From: Zasmidium citrigriseum
Lineage: Eukaryota; Ascomycota; Dothideomycetes; Mycosphaerellales; Mycosphaerellaceae
Direction: 5' to 3'
Assembly (NCBI GenBank): GCA_002786025.1
Contig: NHNW01000007.1
Coordinates: 558,001 to 622,000, forward strand
Length of the DNA: 64,000 nucleotides
Shown here: in pieces, positions 1 through 10,860 of the stretch
How the letters are laid out: the number at the start of each line of letters is the position of its first letter
Position numbering within the stretch: the stretch's first letter is position 1
The notes under the pieces: generated by a model
Seen by the model: the letters and a program-made list of their open reading frames with translations, nothing else
Databases searched by the model: none
What the model was told of the DNA's origin: nothing
Translations under genes and position numbers: made by a program

Positions 1-121
1 AGGCATTTCGATAGGCGTTTCGAATGGCTTCGGCCTCGTGCTCGTTGATCTCGTAGTCGTCGTCGTCCTCGTTGTGCTGACTGGAGGCAAGACTGCGGTA
101 GGAAGCTACGGACTTGGGCAT
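1..121 (-). CDS. Unknown protein, N-terminal 40 residues only (gene runs off the left edge)
   Basis: On the minus strand an ATG at 119-121 opens a frame that stays open to the window edge. The peptide starts MPKSVASYRSLASSQ and continues with an acidic DDDDYEINEHE stretch and an AEAIRNAYRNA helix-like end. Low-complexity acidic composition and the absence of stops support real coding, and the region just upstream (122-260) looks like a fungal 5' leader. No family can be named from 40 residues. It could be shadow coding, but the in-frame ATG and helix-like periodicity make a true N-terminus more likely. Confidence 0.5.
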   Translation of the reverse strand, partial: MPKSVASYRSLASSQHNEDDDDYEINEHEAEAIRNAYRNA

Positions 122-2324
122 GGTCGCGGCGGCGCTTCAGGTGGGACCATGATAAGCCTCCTGCGGCGGAAATCAGATGCCTCTATCGTGTATGGGGGTA
201 AACAAAGAAGACGAGCGTGGAACAGGCGGGGTGAAAAGAGTGTAATGGCGTGCTCGGGGTAGTTTCGTAGAGCAGGAGTCTATCTCATCACAAGATGCCT
301 GTCATGCTGCTCACAGGCGGTATCCTGGAGGCCCCCGTGATTCAGGCACGGTCCGGGCGAGCGAAACAGACCGTCACTCCTTCGGTCACAGGCCGCTGTA
401 ATCGTGGCGCTGTTTCGCCTGAAGTCGAGTGTATCCAAGTGCACGTGGAGGCGGCGCGGCGGTGGAGTGCAGGCTCAGGATTGATGGGAGCTTCGATGAA
501 CTTACCAGCGATTGAATGCTGGTGAGGGGAGCAGCGATGATGGCAGCGCGGTGCTTGGCAACGTCGGTCGCTGTGAAACGCTGCCTTTGTTTCTGCCTCG
601 CAACAACCACGAATCCTCCGCCAGTCACCAGAACAGAGCAGAATACGAGCTTGGCTCGGCGGAGGCGGGCATCGCCAGATAAGCAGACTCATCCTCCGCA
701 AGACTCACCTCTTCCTTCGTCTCACCCACCACGCCGCCCTTACCCACCCGGCCACCACCAAAGCGGCATGCGCAGCTTGACGAGCGCGTCTGGTGACCAG
801 AGCTGTCCGGCGATGTTTCGAAACAGCCGCCTCAATCGCTGCGAATCATCGCCCACCATGCATTAGCCCGCTCCTCCACACCATCTGCTCCCTGCAGTAG
901 CCATCGTGGGGATGGTCGTGTGCTGCAAGGAGACGTCACACCCCCGAAGCTCGTCAAAGTGCTGCGTCCAAGTGCCGTGTGCGGCCACTGCATTAATTGG
1001 CCAAACGCCTCGTACTGCTGGTATGTATACATCTTCGCTCCAAACGGCGTCGCAATTAATGCATCCGCGCATTCCTAGCTGCGTGACACCTCAGAGCTCT
1101 GAGAGAAGATCTCTTGATAGAGACCTTTTTCAGTATTCCGATATGAAGCTGCTGCAGGAGCTGTCTCATCCTCGGATATCTACATGGAAGAGGGAATGCT
1201 CGACACACAATCATCCAGGATCAATGGCTTGTGCGACCGCCATTCGACCGTGCTCGTCCTTGCACAAGATAAAGACCGGAACGGAAGCGATGCTCGTGCA
1301 TGCCCTTCCCGATGCTGCAGATGTACATGCAGAGCTTGCAAAGACGTCGGCTCGGACTTCTCTTGGACTTACCCATAGCTTTGAAAAAGCGCTCACCAGC
1401 CACCAAATTGCCAGATCGATACCTTTTGAGAACGAAGGGCGGGGACAACGATGAGACTTGAGCAGAAGAGATACTGTAGGCACCAGCTACCATGGTCTTC
1501 GCCGGAATTTCGAATGTCGACCAGATCCTCCTTGGGAAGGTCAGGGATCATCACATTCATCCTCAAACAGCAGCTTCTGTGGTCCTTTGCGAAGACTGCA
1601 TCATGCAGTATTTCCAATTTCCATGAGCTCGGTGCAAAAACTGCGTTCGAGCTTCAGCTGTCCGTCTGCGATTGATAAGTTGCTGGCAGTCCTTCGTTCG
1701 CTTGCCCCGTGCGACTGTGATGCTAATCACAGCCAGTTTGATTTTTTGCGTGTCCTCTCAAGTGGGACGAACTGGGAAGAGATGCTACCACGCATTGTCA
1801 AACTCTTGCTTCAATGCTGACAACCAACAAGAATGAAAGGGTTATTGTGTCGTTCCGAGTCAAGCATCAATTTATCTTTCGGCGTTCTTTCCGCACGGGA
1901 TATGCTCGGGCATGGCTTGGAGACGTGCGGTGAGTAGCAGTAGCGGAAGATTGGTCCATCGTCATAAATGCGCCCAAATCACGAACATGCACCTCAATCT
2001 AGAGTCGTATGGGTTTAAATAGGTCGTCTGAACCGAGAAAACAATACAATCTGTATATCCAATGGTATCGCCTGAAAGCGGGTCTCTGCGTCCCAGTCTG
2101 GAACATGACCTTTCCGTTTCTGTCACAAGCTTTCACGTAAGCGAAGGCAAAGGCGACTTCAGCTCATCTCCTCACCGTGCCAAACAGTCATTCTCGACAT
2201 TATCCATCATGTAGACCTTCTTTCTCTCCTCATGTCTTGCAAATGACGAGTCACCAAAGCCAATCCATCAGTCTTGCAACACCTGCCCTTCAATTCGCAA
2301 AGGAAATACGGAAAGATCGACCCA
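122..2324. other. Intergenic, about 2.2 kb, no gene supported
   Basis: Several open frames of 60-180 codons exist on both strands, but none has recognisable protein composition, a conserved motif or a plausible exon structure. The stretch should hold the promoters of the leftward partial gene and the rightward regulator-like gene. Nothing specific is visible. Confidence 0.5.
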
Positions 2325-3659
2325 ATGGTAACCAGCTATCGAGAAGCACCTCTGCTCTTCTTGACAACTTCCAATGCCTCTGCACCGACTGGACGTAATG
2401 CGCGTGCCCAGGCCCGATCAGAAAGTGCGAAACGAACGAATCCCGCCGCCGCACGATATGGAACTTTCGGCTCCTTCAGCATCAACGTGAATTCGAACGA
2501 CAGACCCATCAATCTCGACGACAGTCATCAGAATAAGCGTCAGAAGATCACTCCAGCCACGAATGATGATGACCAGATCCAGCAAGCGACCTATCCCAAT
2601 CCATCGATCCGCATCCTGGCGACTCACTTCGACCAGCGGAGCTCCCCCTTGCCACCGAATGTGAACTTCGAGGATGTCCTGAAAGTCGCTTCCTTCCATA
2701 TTCGACGCAGAGCGGCTCAGATCGTTCGACTTCATCCAGATCGAACTTTGGATGCTCTGCGCTGTCGGCAGTGGTGTTCGGTCTCATCGACATTCGCTTC
2801 GCTGGGGAGGAGTCCGTACTTGGACAGCGCCATTGCTTGTGTGGTGTCCAAGGTGCAGCAGGTCATATCCGGATCTGCATCGCAGCAGAAGATGCTGTTC
2901 TGCTATACTGAGGCGTTGCACCTCTTACGGGCAGCGGTGCTGCAGCCGACGCTGCACGACAGGGCTGATATGCTCGCTGCCACTCAACTGTTGGCCATCT
3001 ACGAAATGATGGACTTTCCCGAAAACGGCTTCTGGACCCAGCATGTCGCGGGTGCTGCTGCAATGGCAAAAGCCCTGGGCTGTGGCGGCGCGGGCGATAC
3101 GATGCAGGCTGCACCGATGTTCGTGGAGGCTCTGCTCAACGATGATGAAGCATTCTTCGAAAGTCAGCACTGGAAGAATTTGCTGCACGTCATCACGACA
3201 AAGCCATATCCAGACCCTGAAATGAGGGCCGAAACGATTGCTTGCTTCACAGCGTTACGATCAATCTTCGCAGACTCCCACGCTGCTGCTGGAAAAGACG
3301 CAGACTGGAACACGCGATTCAAATTCCTCTCACGCGCCCACGAGCTGCGCGAGCAACTGATGCTTCTCATCGTTCAAAACAAAGAACGTTTTCTCGAAGC
3401 CCGCAGAACCGCAACGACATCACGAGGTTGTGACGTGCTTGGCCTCTGCCTCGTAAGCGTGATGATGCTGGACAAATTGATCCTCTCCTTGCGACAAAAC
3501 AATGCATATCGTGGCACCGACATCGAAAATGAGACTCAGACACTGTGCACGCTGATGGTTGGTCTGGAACTAAGTACGACGGAGTTTCACCCTGGCAAAG
3601 ATTTGCTACGCGTATTCCAGCGACATGTCCATTATCCATCGCTCACATACGATGTTTGA
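2325..3659 (+). CDS. Fungal transcription-factor-like protein without a Zn2Cys6 finger
   Basis: Single-exon gene of 444 residues; the start is taken as the ATG at 2325 because the upstream extension of the frame has no better context. The N-terminus (LFLTTSNASAPTGRNARAQ, then RYGTFGSFSINV) matches the opening commonly seen in fungal proteins that carry the fungal-specific transcription factor domain (Fungal_trans_2 type) but lack a zinc cluster. A bipartite basic stretch (NKRQKI) near residue 68 could be a nuclear signal. The remainder is the helical regulatory domain, with blocks such as ALHLLRAAVLQP, DMLAATQLLAIYEMMDF and HVAGAAAMAKALG (residues about 205-255), typical of these proteins. 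Targets are unknown. No DNA-binding domain is visible, so it may act through a partner or be a non-DNA-binding relative. Confidence 0.75.
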   Translation: MVTSYREAPLLFLTTSNASAPTGRNARAQARSESAKRTNPAAARYGTFGSFSINVNSNDRPINLDDSHQNKRQKITPATNDDDQIQQATYPNPSIRILATHFDQRSSPLPPNVNFEDVLKVASFHIRRRAAQIVRLHPDRTLDALRCRQWCSVSSTFASLGRSPYLDSAIACVVSKVQQVISGSASQQKMLFCYTEALHLLRAAVLQPTLHDRADMLAATQLLAIYEMMDFPENGFWTQHVAGAAAMAKALGCGGAGDTMQAAPMFVEALLNDDEAFFESQHWKNLLHVITTKPYPDPEMRAETIACFTALRSIFADSHAAAGKDADWNTRFKFLSRAHELREQLMLLIVQNKERFLEARRTATTSRGCDVLGLCLVSVMMLDKLILSLRQNNAYRGTDIENETQTLCTLMVGLELSTTEFHPGKDLLRVFQRHVHYPSLTYDV

Positions 3660-4240
3660 TATCGATCAAAAAGAAAAGCACGACACACCTCACGACGTAC
3701 CCGACGACTTGGACAAAAAGATATGAGCTACTGAACGAGGGGCAAAACTTAAACTCGCCGAGGCGGATCAAGAACCCTGTATGCAGGCTCAGACACCGGT
3801 GTGCTGTGCAGATAGGATCTTTTCTCAGTGTAATCTTACTGAGTGGGGTCAAACGTCAGGCGCACCTGTCGAAAGGGTACAAGGCTTACGAAGCGCTGAC
3901 CCCAAAGTTTTGATACTCTGGGGTTCGAACCAGCGACCTCAGCTTAGATTTTGGCGCACCAGCAACGCTCAATGGACCATTGGCTTAATCCGATGGACCG
4001 ACAGGCAATTTTGGCTTTTAAAGCTTAGAAAGTTGGCGCTGGATGAGGTCATGGCGATGAGGGCGCGCGGCGGGTTGGCGGGAGGGAGGTCCCGTGTCGC
4101 GATGGGAGGCGACGCGGAGGTCTTCCGGGGCGGGAGGGTATTTTGACGGTGGGCTGTGGTGACTCTTGGATTTGCACCAGAACATCGCGACTTGGAGTTG
4201 CGCTTTGTCGACATATCAACCCCTTGCTCGTGTCGCCAAG
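3660..4240. other. Intergenic; contains a tRNA-like relic
   Basis: About 580 bp between the regulator-like gene and the orphan acidic gene. The only structure noticed is the tRNA-like sequence on the minus strand described separately. No open frame here looks coding. Confidence 0.5.
3905..3995 (-). other. tRNA-like relic (B-box-like GGTTCGAACCC with a D-arm-like sequence upstream)
   Basis: Read on the minus strand, a TTAAGCCAATGGTCC block resembling a D-arm/A box is followed about 45 bp later by GAGGTCGCTGGTTCGAACCCC, which closely resembles the variable loop plus T-arm of eukaryotic tRNAs. The T-stem pairs only with an 8-base loop and the acceptor ends do not pair, so this is not a functional tRNA. 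It may be a tRNA pseudogene or a tRNA-derived short repeat, or chance. Confidence 0.2.
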
Positions 4241-5032
4241 ATGAGCGCGCCAGAGTCGACTGAGGTGTATGGTGTTGCCGATAGCAAGAAGAGGATGCAC
4301 TCGCCGTCGGTTTCTTCTTCATCTGCTTCTGAAAAGATGTCGGTGGATGAGAGAGAGAAAGATGAAGAGGCGCGTGGTTTTGAGGTAAGTCGCTCAGTTT
4401 TCACTCACTATTGAACATATGACTGACAATAGCAAGGACGGACAATACGATCAGCCCGAGGCGAGTCACTCACTTTCACTCACTCGACAATACAGAACTG
4501 ACAATAGAAGCAGCCCGTGCCCCGGCCCGCATCCCCGCCTCGCAAGAAGCAGCAGACTGAGCCTCCCGCCGCGACCGATCCCACGGACGAGTACTACAGC
4601 GACGGACATAGCGAAGTCCCATCAGACGATGGCTACGAAGCAGCTCCTCCCGATTCTCCCACCGACAGAGCTGCTGTCGCCACTATGTCCCGGATCTGGG
4701 GCTGTACTCCCGACTCCCACATCAAGTCCTCCATGCATCCCTGCGGCGGGACTCCCAAGACTAAGCTCGACTTTGCGGATTGGGCCAAGGGACTCAAGTC
4801 TGGGTTGGGAAATCTGGCGAAGCGGGTCCCGGACGTCGAGGTCGCCGTCAAGTACATCGAGGCGGCTTTTCGGGAGAGGATGGAGGATGGAGATGGTCCG
4901 GAGTGGTTGATCGATCGGGATGTTAGGAGCGCTGTTGGGAGTGCGCGGGACGATGGCTACAAGGCCGAGGACGATGAGCCTTCTGAGATCACAGAGCCGG
5001 TTGCTGATCGGGACTTTAGTCTGTTTCGGTAG
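4241..5032 (+). CDS. Orphan acidic protein, 222 residues, two exons
   Basis: Exon 1 is 4241-4384 (MSAPESTEVYGVADSKKR to ARGFE) and ends at a GTAAGT donor at 4385. Exon 2 begins at 4508 (three in-frame acceptors lie at 4507, 4510 and 4513) and runs to the TAG ending at 5032. The protein is Ser/Glu-rich at the N-terminus, then Pro/basic (PRPASPPRKKQQ), then acidic, with a more ordered block WAKGLKSGLGNLAKRVPDVEVAVKY... containing amphipathic helices around residues 125-165. No family is recognised and no signal peptide or membrane segment is visible. The intron region is odd: it contains what looks like two tandem copies of one intron separated by 28 bp (see findings). Confidence 0.65.
4385..4507 (+). 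other. Compound intron made of two similar intron-like units
   Basis: Unit 1 (4385-4432) and unit 2 (4461-4507) share the pattern (G)GYRAGTCRCTCA, TTTCACTCACT and ACTGACAATAG. Unit 1 begins GTAAGT and unit 2 begins GCGAGT; both end ACTGACAATAG. The 28 bp between them (4433-4460) would be a frame-shifting micro-exon if included. Confidence 0.45.
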
Positions 5033-5929
5033 AGGCGATCGGGGATTTGGGAATGGACTGGTATGCATGTGAAAGTTCTGATCGCTATCTGAAGTCTCTT
5101 TCAAGAGCATTATCAATCGCGCAATCGCTTTCACAACCTCGAGTGGGACACAGTGATATGGAGATGACCTGATGTGGCCTGATCGCGGACACCGCTTCTG
5201 CTGTGTTCCTTGAATTCCACGGCAATGCGATATTTGCTTCTGTAACTTGTCGATGATTCTCTTCATACTGTATCTAGCATTCACTCATCGATTGTAGAAA
5301 CGAGCATATGATGTTTCATTGTGAGAGACAAAGCAAGTGAAAGAAGAGGTGAGGTGAAGTGAGGTCGGCTTGTGGATCCACCGAGCAGGTCCGTGCAGGA
5401 AGCTCGGACTTCACGTCTCAACGACCTGGGGAATCCTGGTTCGCATTCCTGTCACCCACACGTCACTGCCAACCACTTGCACGCGCCTGCCCAGAGCCAG
5501 AACCGCCATTCCACCACCGCTTGCCACTCTTGTGACGCTGCAATGTGCGAATCAACCGCCAAATCAGCGATGGGATCACGAGACACGGCATCACAGGCCC
5601 AAAACGATCCGTAGGCGATGACTTTCAGGTGTTCCTATTCATGTGTAGCCTCAACCATGGATGCTCGCATGCAGCCTGCAGGGATCTCGTGCAGGAAACC
5701 GCGAAGGAATACTTGGAAAGCCTAACCTTCAGCTCCTTCTCTCACAACCGTCACCTCATCCTCACGCTGCTCTTTCCTACAGAGAGTCATGCAATCGTGA
5801 CCTGCCCGTCATCATCTGCCTCCTCTCGCAAACCCACCAGGTAAGCCTTTCGACTCTCTTGCTCTCCAATGCGCCTGCAGCATACTTCGCCCTACCCACG
5901 TGCCCATTGACGAGCTTGGAATCCTTCCT
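5033..5929. other. Intergenic and 5' leader of the CBM48-like gene
   Basis: About 900 bp. From 5700 onward it is CT-rich, as in fungal leaders, and it contains a possible 5' UTR intron (GTAAGC donor at 5840, TGCAG acceptor at 5880, 41 bp). The frame of the downstream gene remains open back to that acceptor, so a short additional coding exon cannot be excluded. Confidence 0.4.
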
Positions 5930-7508
5930 ATGCACCCTTACAACCGCCCTTCGCCCAGTGTATCAGACATCAAAGCCAAGTTTGAAGCCAAGCACAACAC
6001 CTCTTCACGACAGCCACCTCGACAACCTTCACCGAAAGCAGGCGGGCTTGCTGACATGTCTTCCTCAACAAAGCGAGGGACTCGAGCCCACCAGCAAGCT
6101 CTTCAACCTTCAATCGACTCCATTATTGACAGCGTGCCAGCCAACGCTGTGTCTCCCGCCGCCATTCGCCCGCACACCTCGAAGCACCCTTCGTGGGTTG
6201 GTCCCAAGCCTCCAGGCCGCAAAACGCCCAGCATCATCGCCATGAAGCAACCAGTCACCATCACATTCTCATCGCCTGGTCTGCGACCGCCCGTATACAT
6301 TGGCACTGACCTTACCGATCCACAATGGGAACCTATCGAGATGGACGAGGAGCAGACCGACAAAGGCGAATGGACGTTTGCCAAGTCTTTCATGGCAGAA
6401 GAGGGCGAATACCAGTACAAGCTTCGCCTCGGTCCTGGAGATTGGTGGATCTGTGATGATAGCAAGCCAAAGGTGGATGATGGGGCTGGGAATGAGAACA
6501 ATCTGGTGGTCGTTGCAGCAGAGCCAACCCCGCCAACCAGCAGAGAGCCTGAGCCGCATCCGTTGGACAAGGTCGACTCAGTGACAAACGCTGGACCTCT
6601 TTTCCGACATGAAACCTTCGCACCGCCTCCACCAGTCTTGCACGACGATGAGACACACACCGATGAGCCCGAAGACCCACCCCTCTTGCGACATGAGTCT
6701 ATTGCACCATCATCGCAGGAGCAGAATCATTCTCCACTGTTTAGACATGAAAGCATGGCAATCGACGACAAGCGACATGACGACCTACCTCCCAGCGCCG
6801 TTGGTGGTCGCAAGGCAAGCAGTGATTCGATCCCGCAAGAAGCCGACCCCAACGACCCATCCCTCGAACGCTTCCCCACCGACCACAAGGGCATTATGGA
6901 GCATCTGGATCGCACGCGTAACTCGATGCAAGCAGATGAGACTTCAAATGACCCCGGCAGCCCGGCACCATCGCAGTCATCAGCCAATTCGGTCATCGCG
7001 AGCGTATCGCCGTCATTGCCGAGTGTCCGTGAAGATGAAGATGGAGAGCTGGAGAACCTCCGCGAGGAAGCCAAGGCTGCTGCTAACTCCGAAGCCCAAG
7101 GCATGATGTCGCCGGACGCTGATGTCCCAACGCTCCGCATTATCGAAGTCGATGTCGACTTGCCTGAACGACCCGCAGCTCCGATTACCCCTCCTGATAC
7201 TCCCAAGGAAGATGACCAAGATAAGGAGATCGTGGATAGTCCGATGGACACACGCTTGAAGGCCGAACGACTGAAGGAAATGATAAGCGAGAAGGCGGCC
7301 GTGGCACGAGCTCAAATGCGAGAGAAGGCAGAGCAAGCACGGCATTCTGCTATGCCCGGAATGTAAGTTACCATGATACTGGCGATGTTAATTGTTGCTG
7401 ACTGTTCGAAGGTTTCTGGTGCTTTCGTTCGCAGTCGCGCTGGCATCGGCTGGAGTGGCCTGGTGGTACTTCAAGGCTGGCGGCGATAATGTCGTTGCTG
7501 AGATCTGA
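5930..7508 (+). CDS. Tail-anchored protein with an AMPK1/CBM48-type glycogen-binding-like domain
   Basis: Two exons: 5930-7362 and 7412-7508, with a 49-bp intron splitting a Met codon; 509 residues. Residues about 107-195 (PVTITFSSPG, PVYIGTDL, GEWTFAKSFMAEEGEYQYKL, GDWWICDDSKP, NENNLV) have the strand pattern of the E-set domain of AMPK beta and other CBM48 proteins, which bind glycogen or act as interaction modules. The middle is disordered and acidic, with three copies of an (L)(F/L)RHE(S/T)xA motif at residues about 224, 252 and 270. The last 32 residues, encoded by exon 2, form one hydrophobic segment (FLVLSFAVALASAGVAWWYF) with a short tail, so the protein is predicted to be tail-anchored with the CBM in the cytosol. 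Ligand and membrane are unknown. The start is the first ATG with good context. Confidence 0.75.
6599..6760 (+). repeat. Three in-frame copies of a short LFRHES-type motif
   Basis: The copies are LFRHETFA (6599-6622), LLRHESIA (6683-6706) and LFRHESMA (6737-6760), spaced 28 and 18 codons apart in otherwise disordered sequence. They are degenerate at the DNA level (different codons), so they look selected as peptide motifs and not like a recent DNA duplication. Confidence 0.7.
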
Positions 7509-8463
7509 GGCGGTTGGAACGAAAAGCGCACTCCATTAAAAAGCGAAGCATGAAGTGACGATTCTCACGACGCATGAATTACGAAACATCAGGCTGGTCC
7601 TACGAGTACCCTTCGATGCTTCTTGTTTCTTGGACGGAGTGGATAGCTGTATAGTATAGGATATCTGAATGCGAGTCCTCAGCTCCATCATTTCCATCCA
7701 CATTGATTAAAATTAGTTTAGAAACCACTGTTACACAAGGCCATGCAGGCGCTCCGCATTTCCGGCACGTGAGAAACAGCCACAGCCGCGTTTCGGCGCT
7801 AGGCGGCGGGAGGTTTGGCGGGCATCGACACCTCATGATCGCCGTCGACCTCGAGGGACTCCATTACGCCTCTACATCGCTGTGTTTGTTCACCTTTTCC
7901 CATACCACCCACGCAAAGAAAACGGCACGCTCGCACCACCTCGATCCCGGCGGGTGCAGCCAACAAGTTTCAGCAATCCTTGTTCCCCTTCCCGTCGCAA
8001 CGCCCGCCCTTTCGCAACTGCCCGGCACCAACTGACCGCCAGCAACGTCTCGAGTCATCGACCGCCCACTGCGCAAACGATACCATCCAACATCCATCGA
8101 CGCTGAGAGACGAAACGACTACAACTCCGTCCGCTGCCTTTTGTCGCTCCACTACCGCATCGACCGTCAGAGAATCCCAAGCATCAACCAGAGCCGATCC
8201 ATCATTCAGGTCCAACGACGCGCACGTTGAGAACGGCCAGACTACGCTTCCTCCATCAAGAGAACCGAGAAAGATCTTGTAGCCGTGGCGTAAGAATACA
8301 CTTGGCCTCGCGGCGCACGCCGTCCCCGCGGTCAGGGAGGAACGAGAGGAGGACCTGGGATCGGCAAGACAAGCGGTATCGTTCACGGGTACCTCCACGC
8401 CGTCCCAGCGCCGATTGAGGTCGTCACATTCCTGACGGCCTTCTCGGATGGTTCCTCCAAGCG
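7509..8463. other. Intergenic; 3' region of the CBM48-like gene and long leader of the next gene
   Basis: About 950 bp with no convincing coding frame. The stretch 7880-8460 is CT- and CA-rich, consistent with a long 5' untranslated leader. Confidence 0.5.
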
Positions 8464-10350
8464 ATGGACCCGCAAAGCCAGTCGTTCACTCCGTTTAGTC
8501 AGACGACCGACAGCTGGCGCCTCCAAAACGACGTTACGAGGATCTCTCAAATACAGGCGGAGCACGCCGACCGCATTGCCAGATTGGAGCGTCGGCAGGA
8601 CGAGGATGCGCGTGTGAAGAGCGTGTGGGGTAATAGTTCGCCGTTTCCCAGTGTGCTCAGTGGCACACCGCAGCAAGGTTAGTATTCAGCTCAGAACGAC
8701 TCTCCTTCGAAGTATTGACCGGCTCCAGCGCCTCTCCAACATCCGCCTGGAGATCAATTCCGTAGCTTCGACGACGACACATCCAACCTGATGAGCAGCC
8801 TACACCTCGACGCCGAAGATGAGCCTCGCAGAGGCACGGGCGCGAATTCGAGAGCTAATAGCGTGCGATTCGATGAATCTGCAAATCAGAATCACTTCTC
8901 GCATTCCACCCGGCCAAGCGTAGACTTCCTCTCGCGCACGAGCAGTGGCCTGGGCGGTCTGCAAATGAACGAGCGCACATCGTCGCACAAGTCTGAGGGC
9001 CGCGCAAGCTCGGCGCACTCCATGCGATCTGCCGCTTCGGGTCGTGCCAACAGTCTCAATCTGGACACTGCAGCGTATGGCCTCAGCGACTCGCATCGCT
9101 CTCCTGGATCTGAAATGCCTGGACTTGCGCCTGGTCTGATGTTGCTTGGAGCGGTTCCTGCCATAATTCGATGCTGGATGAACACCAACTTCAAGCATGA
9201 CGCTTTGCTCTATGCTGCTGTGTGTACTGGCTCGTACAAGTCGTTTCTAGACTTGCGTTTGATTCAGAAGCTGGGTTTCGAAGAGCAGATTCGGACTGAA
9301 GATGATGGCACTCGCACGGTGAAGCTGCCCATCTTCTTTCCTGAGGCTGTCCCACATCCGGCGTCTTCAAGATCAAGCAGTCCTGCGCCGAGCCTTCCTT
9401 CGCTTCTGGTTGAATTTCGCGTCTATGAGAGCAGTCCCGAGACCGAGGCGAGCAAGGCTATTCAGATCTTCCTTGGAAGTGACACCCTGCGGGTACACAA
9501 CGCTGACATTCTGTTCTCTTCGAACACAATGACGCTGTTTGATAACGAGCGAAACAAGCTCAGCATACCCTTGGCGAGGCCGGAGAATGAGGCTACCTTC
9601 AACTCCTTGACCATCACGAGTGGCGCCAATACTGCGAACGTGCCTGGCGAAAAGACTGCCCAAACTCCCAAGGAGCAGCCATATTTGAACGGACTTGGAC
9701 AAGGTAGTTCGGCTGCTTCAGTTTCATCTACCACGACCAGTCCACCACCAGGAATTGGCAAATACCGTCCTCCAGGTGCTGTAGCTGCAGAGAGTGGCAG
9801 CTTAGATCCTGCGAAAGCTGGTGCCACTGGATCTGACAAGGAGTCCCGACCACCAAGCCGGCAAAGCAGTGCATCACGCCCTTCCCTGACCATGCTCAAC
9901 ACCCGATCCGATCGCGAGGAGACTCCAACGGAGTCGGGTTCGCAAGCAACATCACAACGCTCGGCAACCACGGGCTCACCAGCTATCTGGAGCAATTGGC
10001 GCAGTTCTTCCACAGCCACCACAACACCTAGCGTGCCGGACTGGGCGGCGGCGACTAGGAATCGGGAGCAGTCGTATCAGCGCAAGGAGACGGGCATCAA
10101 AGTCCTCAAACCGAAGACTGCGAGTCGCACCTTCTCCTCGACTGCTGCTACCCCTGCGAGCAGTACGGCCAGTCCCGCGGACGGTAAGAGTCGGTTCTTT
10201 GACGAAGGCAGGCGACGCAGTGTCAACGAGACGCAATCGAGTAAGCCAACGAATAAGGAGAATCAGGGACCGGCTGCGACCAAGACGAAGGCGAATCCTA
10301 TAGGTGGGGCTTCTGCTTTCTCTTGGTTGAATTCTGGTGGGGCGAAGTGA
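8464..10350 (+). CDS. Conserved-type fungal protein with a degenerate retropepsin-like domain
   Basis: Exon 1 is 8464-8677 and exon 2 is 8729-10350; a phase-1 intron of 51 bp (GTTAGT donor, CTCCAG acceptor) joins them into 611 residues. Exon 1 contains a coiled-coil-like QAEHADRIARLERRQDEDAR segment. Residues about 73-205 are Ser/Arg/Asn-rich and disordered. Residues about 210-345 look folded: VPAIIRCWMNTNFKHDALL, AAVCTGSYKSFLDLRLIQKL, then IQIFLGSDTLRVHNADILF and TMTLFDNERNKLSIPL. The order and spacing resemble a retropepsin (aLiDTGSs.sFi...l..kLGl, then iLG.D.L....A.I......TL......i.L), but the catalytic Asp of DTG is Cys here (codon 9223-9225). The C-terminal half is Ser/Thr/Pro-rich and disordered. 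The function is unknown. The fold assignment is by eye and needs structure prediction. Confidence 0.75.
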
Positions 10351-10860
10351 TTGTGTGCCAGTGCATGAGGATGTGTGGTCCTGAAGGAAAATGGCAGAAG
10401 GGGCTCGGCGAAAAACCGATGTGTTATAATGCTATGATAGGCAGTCTATTGGACACCTTTTTCTTGTATCAGCCGTATGGCGAGCTGCGAGTGACGGTCA
10501 CGAGGACTGTGTATCCCTGTGAAGCTGCACAGCGGTACCTGCAGGATGTGACTGTTGAGAATTTGCCAAGGTCCACGTTGGGTCATGCGATCAATCCTAT
10601 ACGCGTATGCATGCAAGTGGGCTGGCTGGACTGATACCGTGCCGTAGGTCAGATTTTAAGACGACAATTTATTCTAATCGTTTACAGAGGGCCGATTGCC
10701 GCGACCCAGCATTCTGCTGTACCCGCTCGCCGACCTAAACTGGAAGATCAGCTCAGATACCTCCAAGCTCCTGAAGCGCTTGTTTCAATCCTAGTCCTTC
10801 GCAACAACTTTGGGCATTGCTGCGAACATCTACAAGCTTGACCGGACTCCTGAATACAAA
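10351..10860. other. Intergenic, no gene seen
   Basis: About 510 bp with a short ORF of roughly 100 codons (10323-10634) that overlaps the preceding stop and shows no protein-like features. Confidence 0.5.

Noticed and set aside
906..1454. 182-codon open frame on the plus strand
   Set aside because: Composition is Cys/Ser/His-rich without order or motif, and overlapping frames on the other strand are equally open; no exon context.
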